From Aureobasidium sp. EXF-3400 (taxonomy: Eukaryota > Ascomycota > Dothideomycetes > Dothideales > Saccotheciaceae), in assembly GCA_024195585.1 (NCBI GenBank), contig SWBL01000100.1, positions 62,001-126,000 on the forward strand: DNA of 64,000 nt, written 5' to 3'. Below, piece by piece: positions 1 to 10,639 of this stretch (position 1 is the first letter of the stretch; each line of letters opens with the position of its first letter). The translations under genes and the position numbers were made by a program. Under the pieces are notes generated by a model. It searched no databases and was not told where the DNA came from. It was given only the letters and a program-made list of their open reading frames with translations.

Positions 1-1183
1 CTGCAAAGCCATTGGAGACAATCTCGCATACTGGGAATACGGCAACGAACCCGATCTCTTCGTAGCATCAGGATACCGTCCACTCAACTACTCCGATGCC
101 GATTACGTTGCAGAATGGCTAAACGGGACCTCGCAAATCGAACAAGTCGTCAAGTCAGCTTGTCCCTCATTACAAGACACGAAATTCATGGCGCTGAGTA
201 TGGCTGGCGTGGGTGCTAATGGCTACATGACCCTCGACCCAGTCAAAGTATTCGCAGAAGACCTGAACGCAGACAATAACATCGGTATCATCTCTTCGCA
301 CAACTACATGGGTGTTTCTACTTCCCCTGGCATTACTCTACAAGGCACACTGATGAATCACACCAATGTGATTGCAAAAGCTGAAGCCCAAGTCAATGTA
401 TCAAGAAACATTGCAGCGCTGGGAGGAAACCTAGCCCCCAAGGTTCCATTTATACTCGGTGAGCACAACAGCTTAGCCAGACAGGGACGACCAGGTTTAT
501 CTAATACCTTTGGCGCTGCCTTGTGGGGTGTGGATTGGAATCTCTATCTCGCGTCTCAGAACATCAGTCGTTCGCACATGCATCAAGGAACCAATTATCG
601 GTAAACATATATCACTCCATTTCTGACAAGGAGAGGAACCAAAAAAAACTGACAGAACCAAAAACACAGCTACCAATCCTGGCAACCCGTCCAGACAAAC
701 CTCACCACCAAGGGCACCAAACCACCTTATTATGGCAACCTGGCTGTCGCAGCCATGATGGCGAAACCCTCTGCTTCTTCTGTCTTGCAAATCACTCATC
801 TCGAAGCTTCGTCCCAGAATACTTCCTTCTATACCGCTCACATCAACTCCACACTTTCTCGCATCTTGATTGTGGACTTGCACACTTACAACACAACCGC
901 AAACAACTATACCACTGAATTCCCGCGCCCAATAGTGGAACACGGATTTATGCTTCCAAAAGTTTGTACAGGCGGTAAGGTGCAAAGATTGATGGCGAAT
1001 GGCAGCGATGCAGTTACGGGAATTACTTGGGATGCAAAGAGCTATGCCTACGAACTCGATCACGGTAAAGGCGTCAGATTGTCCAACGTTACTTGCGGCG
1101 AAAAGGTCGAGCCGAACGGAAAAGGTGCTGTAAAAGTACAAGTGCCGTGGAGCAGTGCGGCGATTATCAGTTTAGAGTGTTAA
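1..1183 (+). CDS. GH79 family glycoside hydrolase (beta-glucuronidase-like), 5' end outside the window
   Basis: Partial secreted-type carbohydrate enzyme read in frame 2 from the left edge. It has two exons visible, with an intron at 601-669 (GTAAAC...ACAG) that splits an Arg codon and joins ...HQGTNYR to YQSWQPV. The segment WEYGNEPDLF near the edge carries the Asn-Glu of the acid/base site of clan GH-A type enzymes, and FILGEHNS around position 450-475 fits the nucleophile Glu. The C-terminal part (after about position 700) is a beta-sandwich-like region ending ...WSSAAIISLEC. Several N-x-S/T sequons (NYS, NGT, NHT, NVS, NIS, NST) agree with secretion. Family knowledge: fungal GH79 members remove glucuronate or 4-O-methyl-glucuronate from glycans such as arabinogalactan. 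The exact substrate cannot be told. A sister heparanase-like hydrolase is the main alternative. Confidence 0.8.
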
Positions 1184-1661
1184 AGATCACCGAATCTAGT
1201 AACAAGAAAACATAACAGATGAATGAAACAGCTATTGGCATCTTCTCTATGGAAAATAATAACCCGAGCTTGGAGGCTGGGAAGTCTACGACCGCAGAAA
1301 GATCCATGATATGAAACCCCCATTCCGCCGTTTGTGATAAGAAGAAACCCATTTCTGCGAGAAAAGAAAACAAGCACCGCTACTCTCTGCAATGGAAAGA
1401 ACCTCCCAAAAGAAACGTGTGATCTACGCCTTCCTGCGCCATGCTAATGAAGAAAACGAAAAAGAACAGCGAGAATCCTCTTGGACTGCATGCTGTTTTT
1501 GTGAATAGATTAAGAAAAGTTGTACTGAAAAGAAAATGTCGGTTTGTCTGAGCCACAGTGAGAATGTGTGGTCGATCAGTCGTGCGTTCAAGTATGCCTG
1601 TGTGGAGCGTGTGTCCAGGCATATCGAAATGAGGTGAGCTTTTCCCATGTGGGAGTCGCTT
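1184..1661. other. Intergenic, convergent 3' ends
   Basis: Between the stop codons of the GH79 gene (+) and the RBR ligase gene (-). Only short ORFs in several frames; no gene, RNA or repeat recognised. It presumably holds the two 3' untranslated regions. Confidence 0.6.
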
Positions 1662-4257
1662 CTACCAAGCATAGCCAAAGCCCATGTCCCGGTGTCCAGG
1701 GTAGTCGTTGCCATGATTGTTATCATCCTGAGCACCAAGGGCTGGGCCAGGAATAGGAGGGGCCATATTGGCCTGAGCCTGTGGAACGCGGTTCATCATC
1801 CAATCAAAACCCTGGAATCGGTTTTCGGGCCAGAATGCATTTCCTGCTGCCCAGCGAGCACCAGGTTGATGCAAATAACCTGCGTTGTAGTCCTCTTCGA
1901 AGTCGGGTATATGAGCGCCTGCCTGAGCGTCAAAGCCAAAGTCGAATTGGCCAAGAGCAGCGTCCAGGGGACCATCTCGAGCCGGATTGGGTTGCTGGGC
2001 GTTGGCGTTGTAGGTGAGCAACGGGTCTGGACGATCCCTTGCAGCCTGAGCAGCAGCGACGGCATCGGCAGCGGCTCTCCGTCTGGCAGCTGCTGGATCA
2101 GCTGCAGGCGCTTGAGGCACGTTGGGTGCATGTCCTCCTGGGAAGAGAGCAGGACGTGCAGCGTGAGGATTGGCAGGACGATTAAGGCGGCGCATACGAG
2201 CCATTTCTCCACGTAACAATAAGTGCTCAAAATCATCATCCCACATGGGCTGTGGCTGGTTAACTGGAGGCATTCGAGGCTGATTGGCTGGGGCACCTCG
2301 AGGCTGATTGACATCAGGTATGTGCTTCTGAACGCCAGGCGTGTCGGAGAACCTGATGTCGAGGTCGTTTTTGTCAAGCTCGGGGTGCTCACGCAGGACC
2401 TCTGCTTGTGCAGCTTCGGCGGCTGCATTGACCTCTTGCTCATGCATGGCATCAAGAGTTATGGTCTCTGAGAAAACAGGGCACTTCGAACCAGGTGCGT
2501 TGAAATGAGCGTAGTTAGCAGTCACATCCACACCGCAAAGATAACACTGCAAGTTGCCGCATTGAGAGCAGGTCATCTTGTTACATCCATCGCTCTTGAT
2601 GAATGCTTGTTTGCACTTGTTGCAGTTGCGGATAAGAGCCTTACTTCTGGCTTCCTCGATTCTGTGACGGTGGCCGAGAGCAGATTCTTTGTCGCGCTTG
2701 CGCTGGTTCTCCTCACAAGAATCGGGAACGTGCGTTTTCTCTTTGCACTTGCGACAGCTGGTGATATTGCAGGTCGGGGATTGACAATGGAACTCGAAGT
2801 CGATATCGATGGGCAGGCAGACGGTCTTGAAGTCACAGAAGGGACAGCTCTCGACATCGTCAATGCCTGCAGTGCGAAGGTCGTTCTCTTGACGGAGGCG
2901 CATGAGCTTGTCTATGAGTACGTCGGTGCCTAGAACGAGACGAAGTTGAGACTCGCAGAAGGTGTCATCACAACCACCGGGACAAGTAAGCTTGAAGCTA
3001 CACTGGCCGACTTCGGATTCGAGATAGGTTTTCATGCAATCAAAACACACAGGGTGCTTGTCTTCCGAACCGCATCTGATGATCTTGTTGGGAGCATACT
3101 CGTCATAGCAAGCAACACTGCCGAAAGGTTAGCAGACGAAGCAGGTGCAGAGAAAGAAGAAGAATAGACTTGCCACTCTACGAGGGTGCCGGTGGCTTTG
3201 GCGTGCTCCAGAGCCGACTGCTCCTCACGGGCTTTTGTGGCAGCATCCATCTCTTCCTTTATCTTCTGCGTGTTACTCTTGCGGCGCTGAAGATTTATTT
3301 CAATGACAGCCTTTTGGGCAGATTCGAACTGCTCCTTGAGTACGGAAATGTTGGCCTTTTGGTGTTTGGTGGCTTGGAGAAGATCGAAGTTGATATCTCT
3401 GAGAGGTCTCCAGGGAGTCTTGCCATATGGACAAGGATCGGTATGCCTCGCTTCGTTGAGAGCCAGATAGGTAGGATAGAGATGCTTCTTGTCCTTTTGA
3501 ACTTCCTTGATGAACTTGACGGGTATCGTGTTAAACTCGTTCTTGAGCACTTCGATGCTGAAGCCTGTTAGGTTGAGTGTAAACAAACAGGCGTCACGAG
3601 CACTTACATAACATCCTTCATCTTACCCGAGAAGATGCACTGAGGGTTGAGCAACTTCTCCTTCTCGGCTTCTTCGGCCAGTTTCTGTTCGTGCAGTGCG
3701 GCTTGTCTGGCTGCTTCTTCGGCAGCGCGCTTCTCGCTCTCCTTGGGATATTTGCCATCGAGCAGTATGTCCAAGACTCGTTCGGCGTTTTGGTGGTGGG
3801 TGTCGAGCAGTCGGGTGACATGATCATGAGAGACGTCAGGGACAACCTCGAGAATTCGATCGAATTGGCTGCGCTCAGGGGTGGACGCAGTGTCGGTGAT
3901 GACAATTGGATCGTCCTGAGAATCAGGAACCTCTTCGTAAGCGAACGGAAGCTCATTGAAGTCGAATTGAAAGGGTGGGCCAAGGTCAAGGTCACCGCTG
4001 TCAATGGTCTGGGGTGGAGTTGCAAGTGCGCCTGCTTGAGCCTGTGGTACAGCATTGCCCTCGCGCTTGACGGAAACAGTGCGCGCTAGTCCTGGCATGT
4101 TGTGTTGCTCTAGCCAGTTGTCCAGGCCGTAGATTGGTGTCAAATGCTCTCGGTTGTGGCGTGCCATCTTGTGTGGTCGTGCAAGTCTGGCCTCTTCGTC
4201 CTCACTAGAATCCGAGTGGATGGAGATGACATCGTGCGGTCTCTTCACAGGCGCCAT
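1662..4257 (-). CDS. RBR-type E3 ubiquitin ligase (RNF216/TRIAD3-like) with CUE-like segment
   Basis: Three exons: 4257-3608, 3557-3174 and 3117-1662, giving about 829 residues. The N-terminal part is acidic and disordered. Residues about 132-168 (FDRILEVVPDVSHDHVTRLL onward) look like a CUE/UBA ubiquitin-binding helix bundle. A coiled coil rich in Glu/Lys/Ala follows. RING1 begins with C-x2-C at residue 345 (ECVACYDEYAPNKIIRC), the IBR lies at about 428-475, and RING2 at about 510-551 (CNKCKQAFIKSDGCNKMTC). The Cys of SDGC, about residue 523, is the expected catalytic thioester Cys by analogy with parkin and HOIP. The tail is long and Pro/Gln/Ala-rich. The first intron (3558-3607) has GTAAGT and a TTCAG acceptor; a nearby GTAAGA/ACAG pair is also possible. 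The second intron (3118-3173) begins with GC, not GT; this choice restores the first zinc-binding Cys. RNF216 relatives build ubiquitin chains through a Cys intermediate. Confidence 0.85.
3118..3173 (-). other. GC-AG intron in the RBR ligase gene
   Basis: Read on the minus strand, the donor is TG|GCAAGT and the acceptor is GGCAG|T. Only this pairing joins the two exons in phase (2+1) and creates the codon TGT for the first Cys of RING1. The GT dinucleotides nearby (CTC|GTA and CAA|GTC) are in phase 0 and would break the frame against the only plausible acceptor. GCAAGT is the classic strong context for the minor GC donor class. Confidence 0.75.
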
Positions 4258-5093
4258 GACTTACGGATGCCGGTCAGTGTTGTATTGCGGCTGTGCGGAT
4301 GAGAGTTACAGCTGCGCAGTTGAGAGGAGCTTGACGAATTACTCGAGGCGGCTGAGGAAGACGGAGATATTAGACGGCCAAGATTCGAATATTCAAAGAT
4401 TCACGACCGGGTGATCAGCAAAGGAGCCAAGCGCAAGTACGAGTGAAAAGGCGGATGTATGTGCGATTTCAGAAACGAAGGTGATGGACTGGTTGTTTGG
4501 AAAAAGCACAAGAAGGAGGATAGAGCGTGTTGGCAGCGGAGCGTTGTTCATTGAGACAGCGGGCGTCGGTGGAACTTCAAGAAACTTGCAGTTTCACAAT
4601 CGACTCGCTTTGAGGTAGGGACTTTTTCCTTGGACACCGAGCACGTATGAGGGTATTGCTAGGATTTGGGAGACGTTTGGAAGATGGGGGCGGGCATCGA
4701 GCAGGGAAGGTGCTTGAGAGAAGCCTTGTCATTCCGACAGCCGGCGACGGCGTTTACGTGTCACAAGAGGCAGCCAGCGACGCAGAAGCAAGAGGGCGTA
4801 AATTACATGAGTTCGCAGGCGGCCAACCTTGAATATATACTTGCCTGCCTTGTCCCACCAGTGTGGTTCTTGCTGCAAGCGCAGAGGGAAAACAGATCAA
4901 GGAGCGTTCGAGGTTGTCGAGGCTGCAGCTCCAGCTCCAAACCTCAAGCGAGACAATGACGCTGTTTGCAAAAGTCCTGGGTTTGCTTCCGCATCGTGCG
5001 TTGGTCTGCCTTCACTCTTTTCACCCAGCACAACACTCTGCACGAGTTAATTTCCCACCTCGTGACGTTTGATCTCATGTAGCTCAATGAGTC
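4258..5093. promoter_or_regulatory. Divergent intergenic region, RBR ligase and C2H2 factor
   Basis: About 840 bp between two divergently transcribed genes, so it should hold both promoters. It contains the short upstream ORF described separately (4956-5072). No TATA box or known operator could be assigned with confidence. Confidence 0.5.
4956..5072 (+). other. Upstream ORF encoding MTLFAKVLGLLPHR..., 38 codons
   Basis: An ATG-initiated ORF of 38 codons ending 21 bp before the ATG of the C2H2 factor. Its first 12 codons nearly match the upstream ORF at 9272-9322: the peptides agree as MTLFAKVLGL, and three of the four base differences in that stretch are synonymous. Bases 4954-4975 are identical to 9270-9291. 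Whether it is transcribed or translated is not known. Confidence 0.4.
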
Positions 5094-7602
5094 ATGATGC
5101 GACAGCAGTCTGAAGATCGGGAAAAGACATTTGAATGTCGTACCTGCGACCGGTCGTTTGCGCGTCTTGAACATTTACAAAGGCACCTCCGAACACGTAA
5201 ATATCCTCCTTGCCCTTACAGTCGGAATTTACACTTTGACCACTGAGGCGCCATGACTCGTCGTGGCTCGTCGCACGTCTGTGATGATAAAGACAGAGAA
5301 AGACACCTCAAGGACTGATGCCTGATTGTGAAGACAGATACCAAAGAACGACCATATGCCTGCTTCTGTGGACAGAGTTTCACAAGGCAGGATTTGCTCA
5401 AACGACACCATCACCGTGCTCATCAACCCCAATCCAGGCCAGCTAAGAAAGTATTGCAGAATGTCAATGAGCCTCAGCAAAGCATTGCTCCAGACGACCA
5501 TGTTCTGGCAACAGGAAACATGCAAGGGAACGAGACATTTCCCGCAGTACCTTCAACTCAGCTTCACGCAGTTGAGGCTAGTGATCAGACCGTAATGATG
5601 GAAGAGCATCTTGACTTGTTTGACCACAGTGATATGAACTTAGATTGGTTAGGAGGCACACACGACCTGAATCTAGAATGGAACAATACACCTTCAGGAA
5701 GCGCTCAGGATTCATCAGGAAACCAGGCATCTCTGTCTTTACCGTCACATGCCGACGGCTCAAACTTGAAAGCCTCAGCAGTCAGAGCCACTCGTGACGC
5801 ATCTAATATATGGTGGGACATGACCAAAACTCAATTCGATGACTACGAAAATCTTAGGACGGCAATCCATCACTATCTACCGGACTACCAGGCTCCTTCT
5901 TACCACTCGCTTAGGCGCTATATCGATGGCTACGTCCGAGGTTTCGATCGGGCTCTACCGTTCATTCACAACCCTATGATGTGCCTCGAATCTTGCAGCC
6001 CAGAAGTGGTCCTGGGCATGGCTGCCATTGGCGCGCGTGAGCTCTCCGAGCCCCACGTTTCCCTCGACTTGTTCCAAGCATCGAAGAAGATCGCTCTTGA
6101 CGATCTGAGAACATGGAAAACTCGTAATACAGAGCAAGAGACGCCTCTGCCGAGCCATGCTGTCCCGCAACTGGATGATTGCAATAATCGCATGGCCGAT
6201 ACCGAGAGCGGATCCACGCGATACGCCGCCATGGAGAGTCTCAGAGCCTTGTTGCTAATCAGCTTTTATGGCTTGTGGGGCGACGCCTCATTGCTCAAGG
6301 ATGTCGTTGACCTTCAAAGCCTCATGATAGAAGTCGCACAATTTTATGAACTGATCGAGAGGCCGGAACAATTATCAGCTACCATGACCTGGCAAGCTTG
6401 GATTGCCGAGGAGAGAGACAGGCGGACCAAGTTCGCATTGTTCTGTTTTCTGAATTTACAGACGGTCATACACGACGCCCCTTCGCCAGTATTGTGCAGT
6501 GAGTGGCTATTGCGCCTGCCATGTCCTGCCGAGACTTGGGAAGCACAAAACGAGCAGGAGTGGATGGTCAAACTTACCACGTCTGAACCAGTCCTCTTCC
6601 AGGATATCTTTCGTGCATTGCTTTCTTCCACCGAATCCAATGCAACGCTTGAGACCAAGTTTACCAAGGCCCTTTCCCAGTTTGACTGCACCATCATCAT
6701 ACTGGCTCTTCTACAGCGGATATATTATATGCGACAATTGTGTGATGCGACCGGAGATACTCTACGGCAAGAAGAAATACAAAGACTACAGTAATATTGC
6801 AACACCCTAACTTGTTCTATGATGCTAACTGTCTGACAGGTGCGCAATCCAATGCTTAGAGCTTAATGCGCCGACGTCCCAAGCTCAAGATTTTGTAAAT
6901 TATAGAACACAATTTCGTTATTCGGATACAGCAGCGTACCGGGATCTTGCATATGTACGGCTCCGAGCGCATATTGGCATAAAACGTCATCTGCAGTCTC
7001 GCGATGCACACAAGATTGCATACTCCTTGTATCTAGTGCCTCTTGGCGAACGCTGCTCGTCTTCACCAGCGGCCCTCTGGAGCTCGATCGGCCAAATCGA
7101 AGCATTACTTGATCTCGGCGTTTCTTATGCATGTAAGAATTATGACTGTTACTCGGGCGTGCCCCAAGCATTGTCGAGTTTGGAATGCGGAATATCATTG
7201 AGCCGCTGGCTTTTCTCAATAGCACTCGGACACCGCAAAGATTATCTGACATGTAAGTGCGTTGGACATATGAGCTCCTTGCATGTTAACTGACCGCGAC
7301 TATCTACAGCTGATGACCACCAGATGCTCAACTTTATTTATTCGTTAATGCAGGAAGTTGCGGTGTCAGCGCCGGAATGCGGCCTAGTCCCGCCACCGCG
7401 AAACACGACTTCACTGAGCGCCAGATGCCTTTCTGAACTTGGTTTCATGATCCTGAAAACATGGGCCCATGTGTACATGGCAAAGAGCAAATGGCCGTTG
7501 GTCGCGATCATCGGAGAATCGTTAGACCTGTATGCAAATATGATGAAAGCGATAGAACCGAATCCAGAGCGGGCAACCCTACACCTCGATATGATTGGGT
7601 AA
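5094..7602 (+). CDS. C2H2 zinc-finger transcription factor with fungal-specific regulatory domain
   Basis: Sequence-specific nuclear regulator; target genes unknown. Exons 5094-5196, 5338-6790, 6840-7252 and 7310-7602 (about 753 residues). Exon 1 carries finger 1 (CRTCDRSFARLEHLQRHLRTH); the intron 5197-5337 falls exactly in the linker, and exon 2 completes it as RTHTKERPYAC, then finger 2 (CFCGQSFTRQDLLKRHHHRAH). A fungal_trans-like domain follows from about residue 190 (YHSLRRYIDGYVRGFDRALPF). The 141 bp first intron is long for this window. The 3' end is uncertain: the stop TAA sits inside a GTAAGC donor-like sequence at 7599, and splicing to an acceptor near 7632-7634 would extend the protein to about 7766 with a Glu/Lys/Trp-rich helix, but that intron would be only 34-36 bp. 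Two such fingers followed by this domain are typical of ascomycete regulators of metabolism. Confidence 0.8.
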
Positions 7603-7959
7603 GCCCATCGGTACGTGTTGTTGTCGTTGTAGAGAAGAAATTGCGAAGCAGTGGAGAAGTTGGAGGAAAAGTGGAGAGATGAAGCGTTGGAGATGGAGAA
7701 ATGCACCCAGCGATGGAGATGGCCATCCAGCTTACCAACAACCTCACAAATTTACTCTGCTCAGTAACGGGGAAACGATAATCCTTGATCAAGATTACCA
7801 AGCCAGTGGGGATGAAAAATGATGCTGCAACGCTAAGTGTCTTGCTATGAAATGCCTATGTCGTGTGCGTATATAAGATACAGACGTGCGATTCTTGAAG
7901 ACCACAATCAACACCACTTCATTCGATTCTACCCTCAATACGTACCATTTCCCGCCGAC
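7603..7959. promoter_or_regulatory. Intergenic, promoter of the MDR gene
   Basis: Holds a possible extra 3' exon of the C2H2 gene (to about 7766) and then the promoter of the downstream dehydrogenase, with a TATA box listed separately. Confidence 0.5.
7870..7877 (+). promoter_or_regulatory. TATA box TATATAAG
   Basis: A perfect TATATAAG lies 83 bp upstream of the ATG of the MDR gene, an appropriate distance for a short 5' leader in fungi. Seen in sequence; function inferred. Confidence 0.45.
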
Positions 7960-9094
7960 ATGCCAATGCAGAAAGTCTTTCGTCTCCATTCGCGCACTTC
8001 CCACCGCGCAATCAACCTCCACGAAGAAGAAATTCCCACGCCCGACAAGCATGAGGTTCTCATCAAAGTCAAAAGCGTGTCGTTGAACTTCCGCGATGTC
8101 GCTGTCAGCAATGGCGCATACCCTTTCCCGGTCAAAGAGATGGTCGTGCCCTGCTCCGATGCGTGTGGCGAGGTTGTCGAGGCCGGCTGTGCAGTAACGA
8201 ATGTCGGCAATGGCGATCTCGTCGTGTGCACATTCGATCCTACCAATCTTTACGGACCTCAGAAGAACTGGGAGAATGGTCTTGGTGGACCTGTGGATGG
8301 AGTGCTGAGACAGTATGTCGCTGTTCCTGCCTCTGCTGTTGTCAAGGTACCTGCTGGGTCTGGCGTATCGACTGCCAGTTGGGCTAGCATGGTTTGCACT
8401 GGCGTGACTGCTTGGAATTGCTTGTACGGAAACGTTCCCCTACGCCCTGGACAGACTGTTCTCTTCCAAGGTAAATTATGGCCCGTCCACAGCTGAAGAC
8501 ACACACACCTCCGCTGCCTCGTTCGCTCTTGACACACAGCTGCTAATGCGTGAAACCCTGCCAGGCACCGGAGGCGTTTCCATGACCGGTCTCCAGATTG
8601 CAAAGAATGCAGGTGCGATCACAATCGTCACCTCGTCCTCAGACTCGAAACTCCAGTTTGTCAAGGAACGGTTTGGTGCCCACCACACCATCAATTACAA
8701 GACCACCAACTGGGCCGAGGAGACTCAGAAGCTGACCTCTGGCCGCGGCGTCGACTACATCATCGAAAATGGCGGCTCCGGAACCATCAAGCAGAGTCTT
8801 GACGCAGTTGCCATGGGCGGAATCATTTCAGTCGTCGGCTTTTTATCTGCCGCTGCACAGGAAGACATGCCCGATGTTGCTGGCCTTGCTCTGAGCAAAG
8901 GTGCCGTGGTCAGAGGTATCACCGTGGGCTCTACCCAGCTCCTCGAGGAAGCCGTGCGATTCTTTGGCGCAAACAAGATTGCTATCCCGGTAGACAAGGT
9001 GTTTGGATCTTCGCACGACCAAGTCATGAAGGCTTTCGAGTATCTGACTTCTGGCTCGCATGTTGGAAAAGTCTGTATCAACTTTGAGGATTAG
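7960..9094 (+). CDS. Zinc-type alcohol dehydrogenase-like / quinone reductase-like MDR oxidoreductase
   Basis: Two exons, 7960-8470 and 8565-9094, joined across a 94 bp intron that splits a Gly codon (FQ-G-TGGVSM); 346 residues. Medium-chain dehydrogenase/reductase fold: GroES-like N-terminus (EVLIKVKSVSLNFRDVAVSNG), then a Rossmann domain with the NADP-binding GTGGVSMTGLQIAKNAGA motif split by the intron. The catalytic-zinc Cys expected after VSLN is replaced (NFRD), as in quinone oxidoreductase and YhdH/'zinc-type ADH-like' members that do not use zinc. It probably reduces a carbonyl or enoyl substrate with NADPH; the substrate is not predictable. The first ATG after the TATA box was taken, with a second Met two codons later; an in-frame ATG at 7837 lies upstream of the TATA box. 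Confidence 0.85.
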
Positions 9095-9415
9095 GTCGAT
9101 TTTGAAGAAAACGAACGATCTTGAACTTCTCTTTCGGAGGTGTTCGCAAACCTGGGGCTGATATCGAATTGTATATAGAGAACCAAATCATTTTTGCGTC
9201 CTTTGCGATGCAACTCGGCGTGCAATCTGGTCCAGTGTCACCCTTCCAAGACTTAAATACGAAGCGAAGCAATGACGCTGTTTGCAAAAGTGCTGGGCCT
9301 GCATCCGAACACACTGGCGTGATGACCTGTCAAGAAGGTTGCTTGCTTACCGCCCGCAACCACCTCGTCTATCGTCATTTCCCAAAGTAAAAGTCATCGA
9401 GATATATATCGCACC
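9095..9415. promoter_or_regulatory. Intergenic, upstream of LYC1-like gene
   Basis: Tandem spacing between two plus-strand genes. Contains the short upstream ORF at 9272-9322 that matches the one at 4956. No other element recognised. Confidence 0.5.
9272..9322 (+). other. Upstream ORF encoding MTLFAKVLGLHPNTLA, 16 codons
   Basis: ATG-initiated ORF ending 93 bp before the ATG of the LYC1-like gene. Its start is 144 bp before that ATG; the matching uORF at 4956 starts 138 bp before its own gene. The peptides share MTLFAKVLGL and then xP. Translation is not shown. Confidence 0.4.
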
Positions 9416-10639
9416 ATGTCTGCTCAGCTGCCAGATGCCAAAGGCTCCGATGTTGAGCTCACCCAACCTACCCACGAAGAAGCCATACAACAAACCAGAC
9501 TAAACAGCACAGAATGGAAAGGCCCATTGTCTCTCGACGCATACCTGGGCAGAGAAGAACATCTCGGAAATCAGGAATTAATCCGCGATGGCGGTCTTAC
9601 GTCTTGGGCGTTGGTGACAAAAGACGGTAATCCTCGCGCTGTGCTTTCGAGCTGCGAGACCATTCGCAAGAAAGCTCTTGTTGCTCAGAATGGCCAGGTC
9701 AAGGAAGTTATATGTCATGGTGTGGCTAGTGTGTTCTGTCCTCCTATGTACCGTAGTAAAGGTTATGCTGGAAGAATGATCAAAGACTTGGGGGAGAAAC
9801 TGCACCACTGGCAAACAGACGGACATGATTGTTTATTCAGTGTGCTGTATTCGGATATTGGCAAGGTGAGCTCCATCAGCAAGTTTTGGTTGTTTTGAAA
9901 TCTATGCTCACGTTGACAGCAATTCTATGCTTCGCATCAATGGAAGCCATTTCCGTCGGCCCACGTCTCGCTGCCTCCTGCAAGCCATCCCAAACACGAC
10001 TCTCTGCCAGAAGCAAAATTCTTATACGCTAGCGACCTGGCAGAACTCTGCGATACTGACTTAGAGCTGGTGCGCAAGAAGCTTACCGATGTAGCGTCCT
10101 CAGGCAAGACGTTTGCCTCGATCATACCTGATGTCGAGACCCTTTTATGGCACCACGCTCGTGAGGAATACGTTGCGAATGAGTTGTACGGAAAGTCTCC
10201 TGAAGTCAAAGGAGCCATTGTCGGCAACGAAAAGGGCAAGCGGGTATGGTGTGTATGGATGCGCACGTGGTACAACAACGACCCTCGAATCACTAAAGAC
10301 AACACACTGAACATCCTCCGACTTGTTGTGGAGGACCCTGAGTATACCGATTTGTCTGCAGCTTCAGACGAAGGTGTCGAGAGAGCCAAAGGTACATACG
10401 TGACTGCGGCTATTGCATCACTGTTGGCTGCAGCTCAAGCGGATGCTAGTGAATGGCATATGGGCTCTGTTGATGTGTGGAACCCAAGCGCTTCAACTTT
10501 GGTGGCTGCAAAGCAATTAGACGCCGCAGCACAAGTCATTCACCGCGAGAAAGACAGTATTGCGAGCTTGAGATGGTACGGAGAAGGATCAGTGGACGAT
10601 GTTCAATGGCTTGATAACGAAAAGTATGCCTGGTGCTGA
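9416..10639 (+). CDS. LYC1: LYC1-type lysine N6-acetyltransferase (GNAT)
   Basis: Two exons, 9416-9865 and 9920-10639, with a 54 bp intron in phase 0 (DIGK|QFYASHQW); 389 residues, matching the size of Yarrowia LYC1. The N-terminal GNAT half shows the acetyl-CoA-binding region as FCPPMYRSKGYAGRMIKDLG (R/Q-x-x-G-x-A type). The region around SDIGKQFYASHQWKPFP is characteristic of this family. The C-terminal half is a second acetyltransferase-like domain ending LDNEKYAWC. In yeasts that use lysine as a nitrogen or carbon source, the enzyme makes N6-acetyl-lysine, the first step of the acetylated pathway. The identification rests on recalled family likeness; a general GNAT of unknown substrate is the alternative. 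Confidence 0.75.

Noticed and set aside
497..1141. 214-codon minus-strand ORF over the GH79 gene
   Set aside because: Antisense shadow of the GH79 exons, no recognisable sequence.
1796..2455. 219-codon minus-strand ORF overlapping the RBR tail
   Set aside because: Alternate frame of the low-complexity Pro/Gln tail; the RBR frame is continuous with RING1-IBR-RING2.
3558..3618. Alternative first intron of the RBR gene (GTAAGA donor with ACAG acceptor)
   Set aside because: Keeps the frame too, but the GTAAGT donor with TTCAG acceptor has a better donor and a CTAAC branch-like site at a proper distance.
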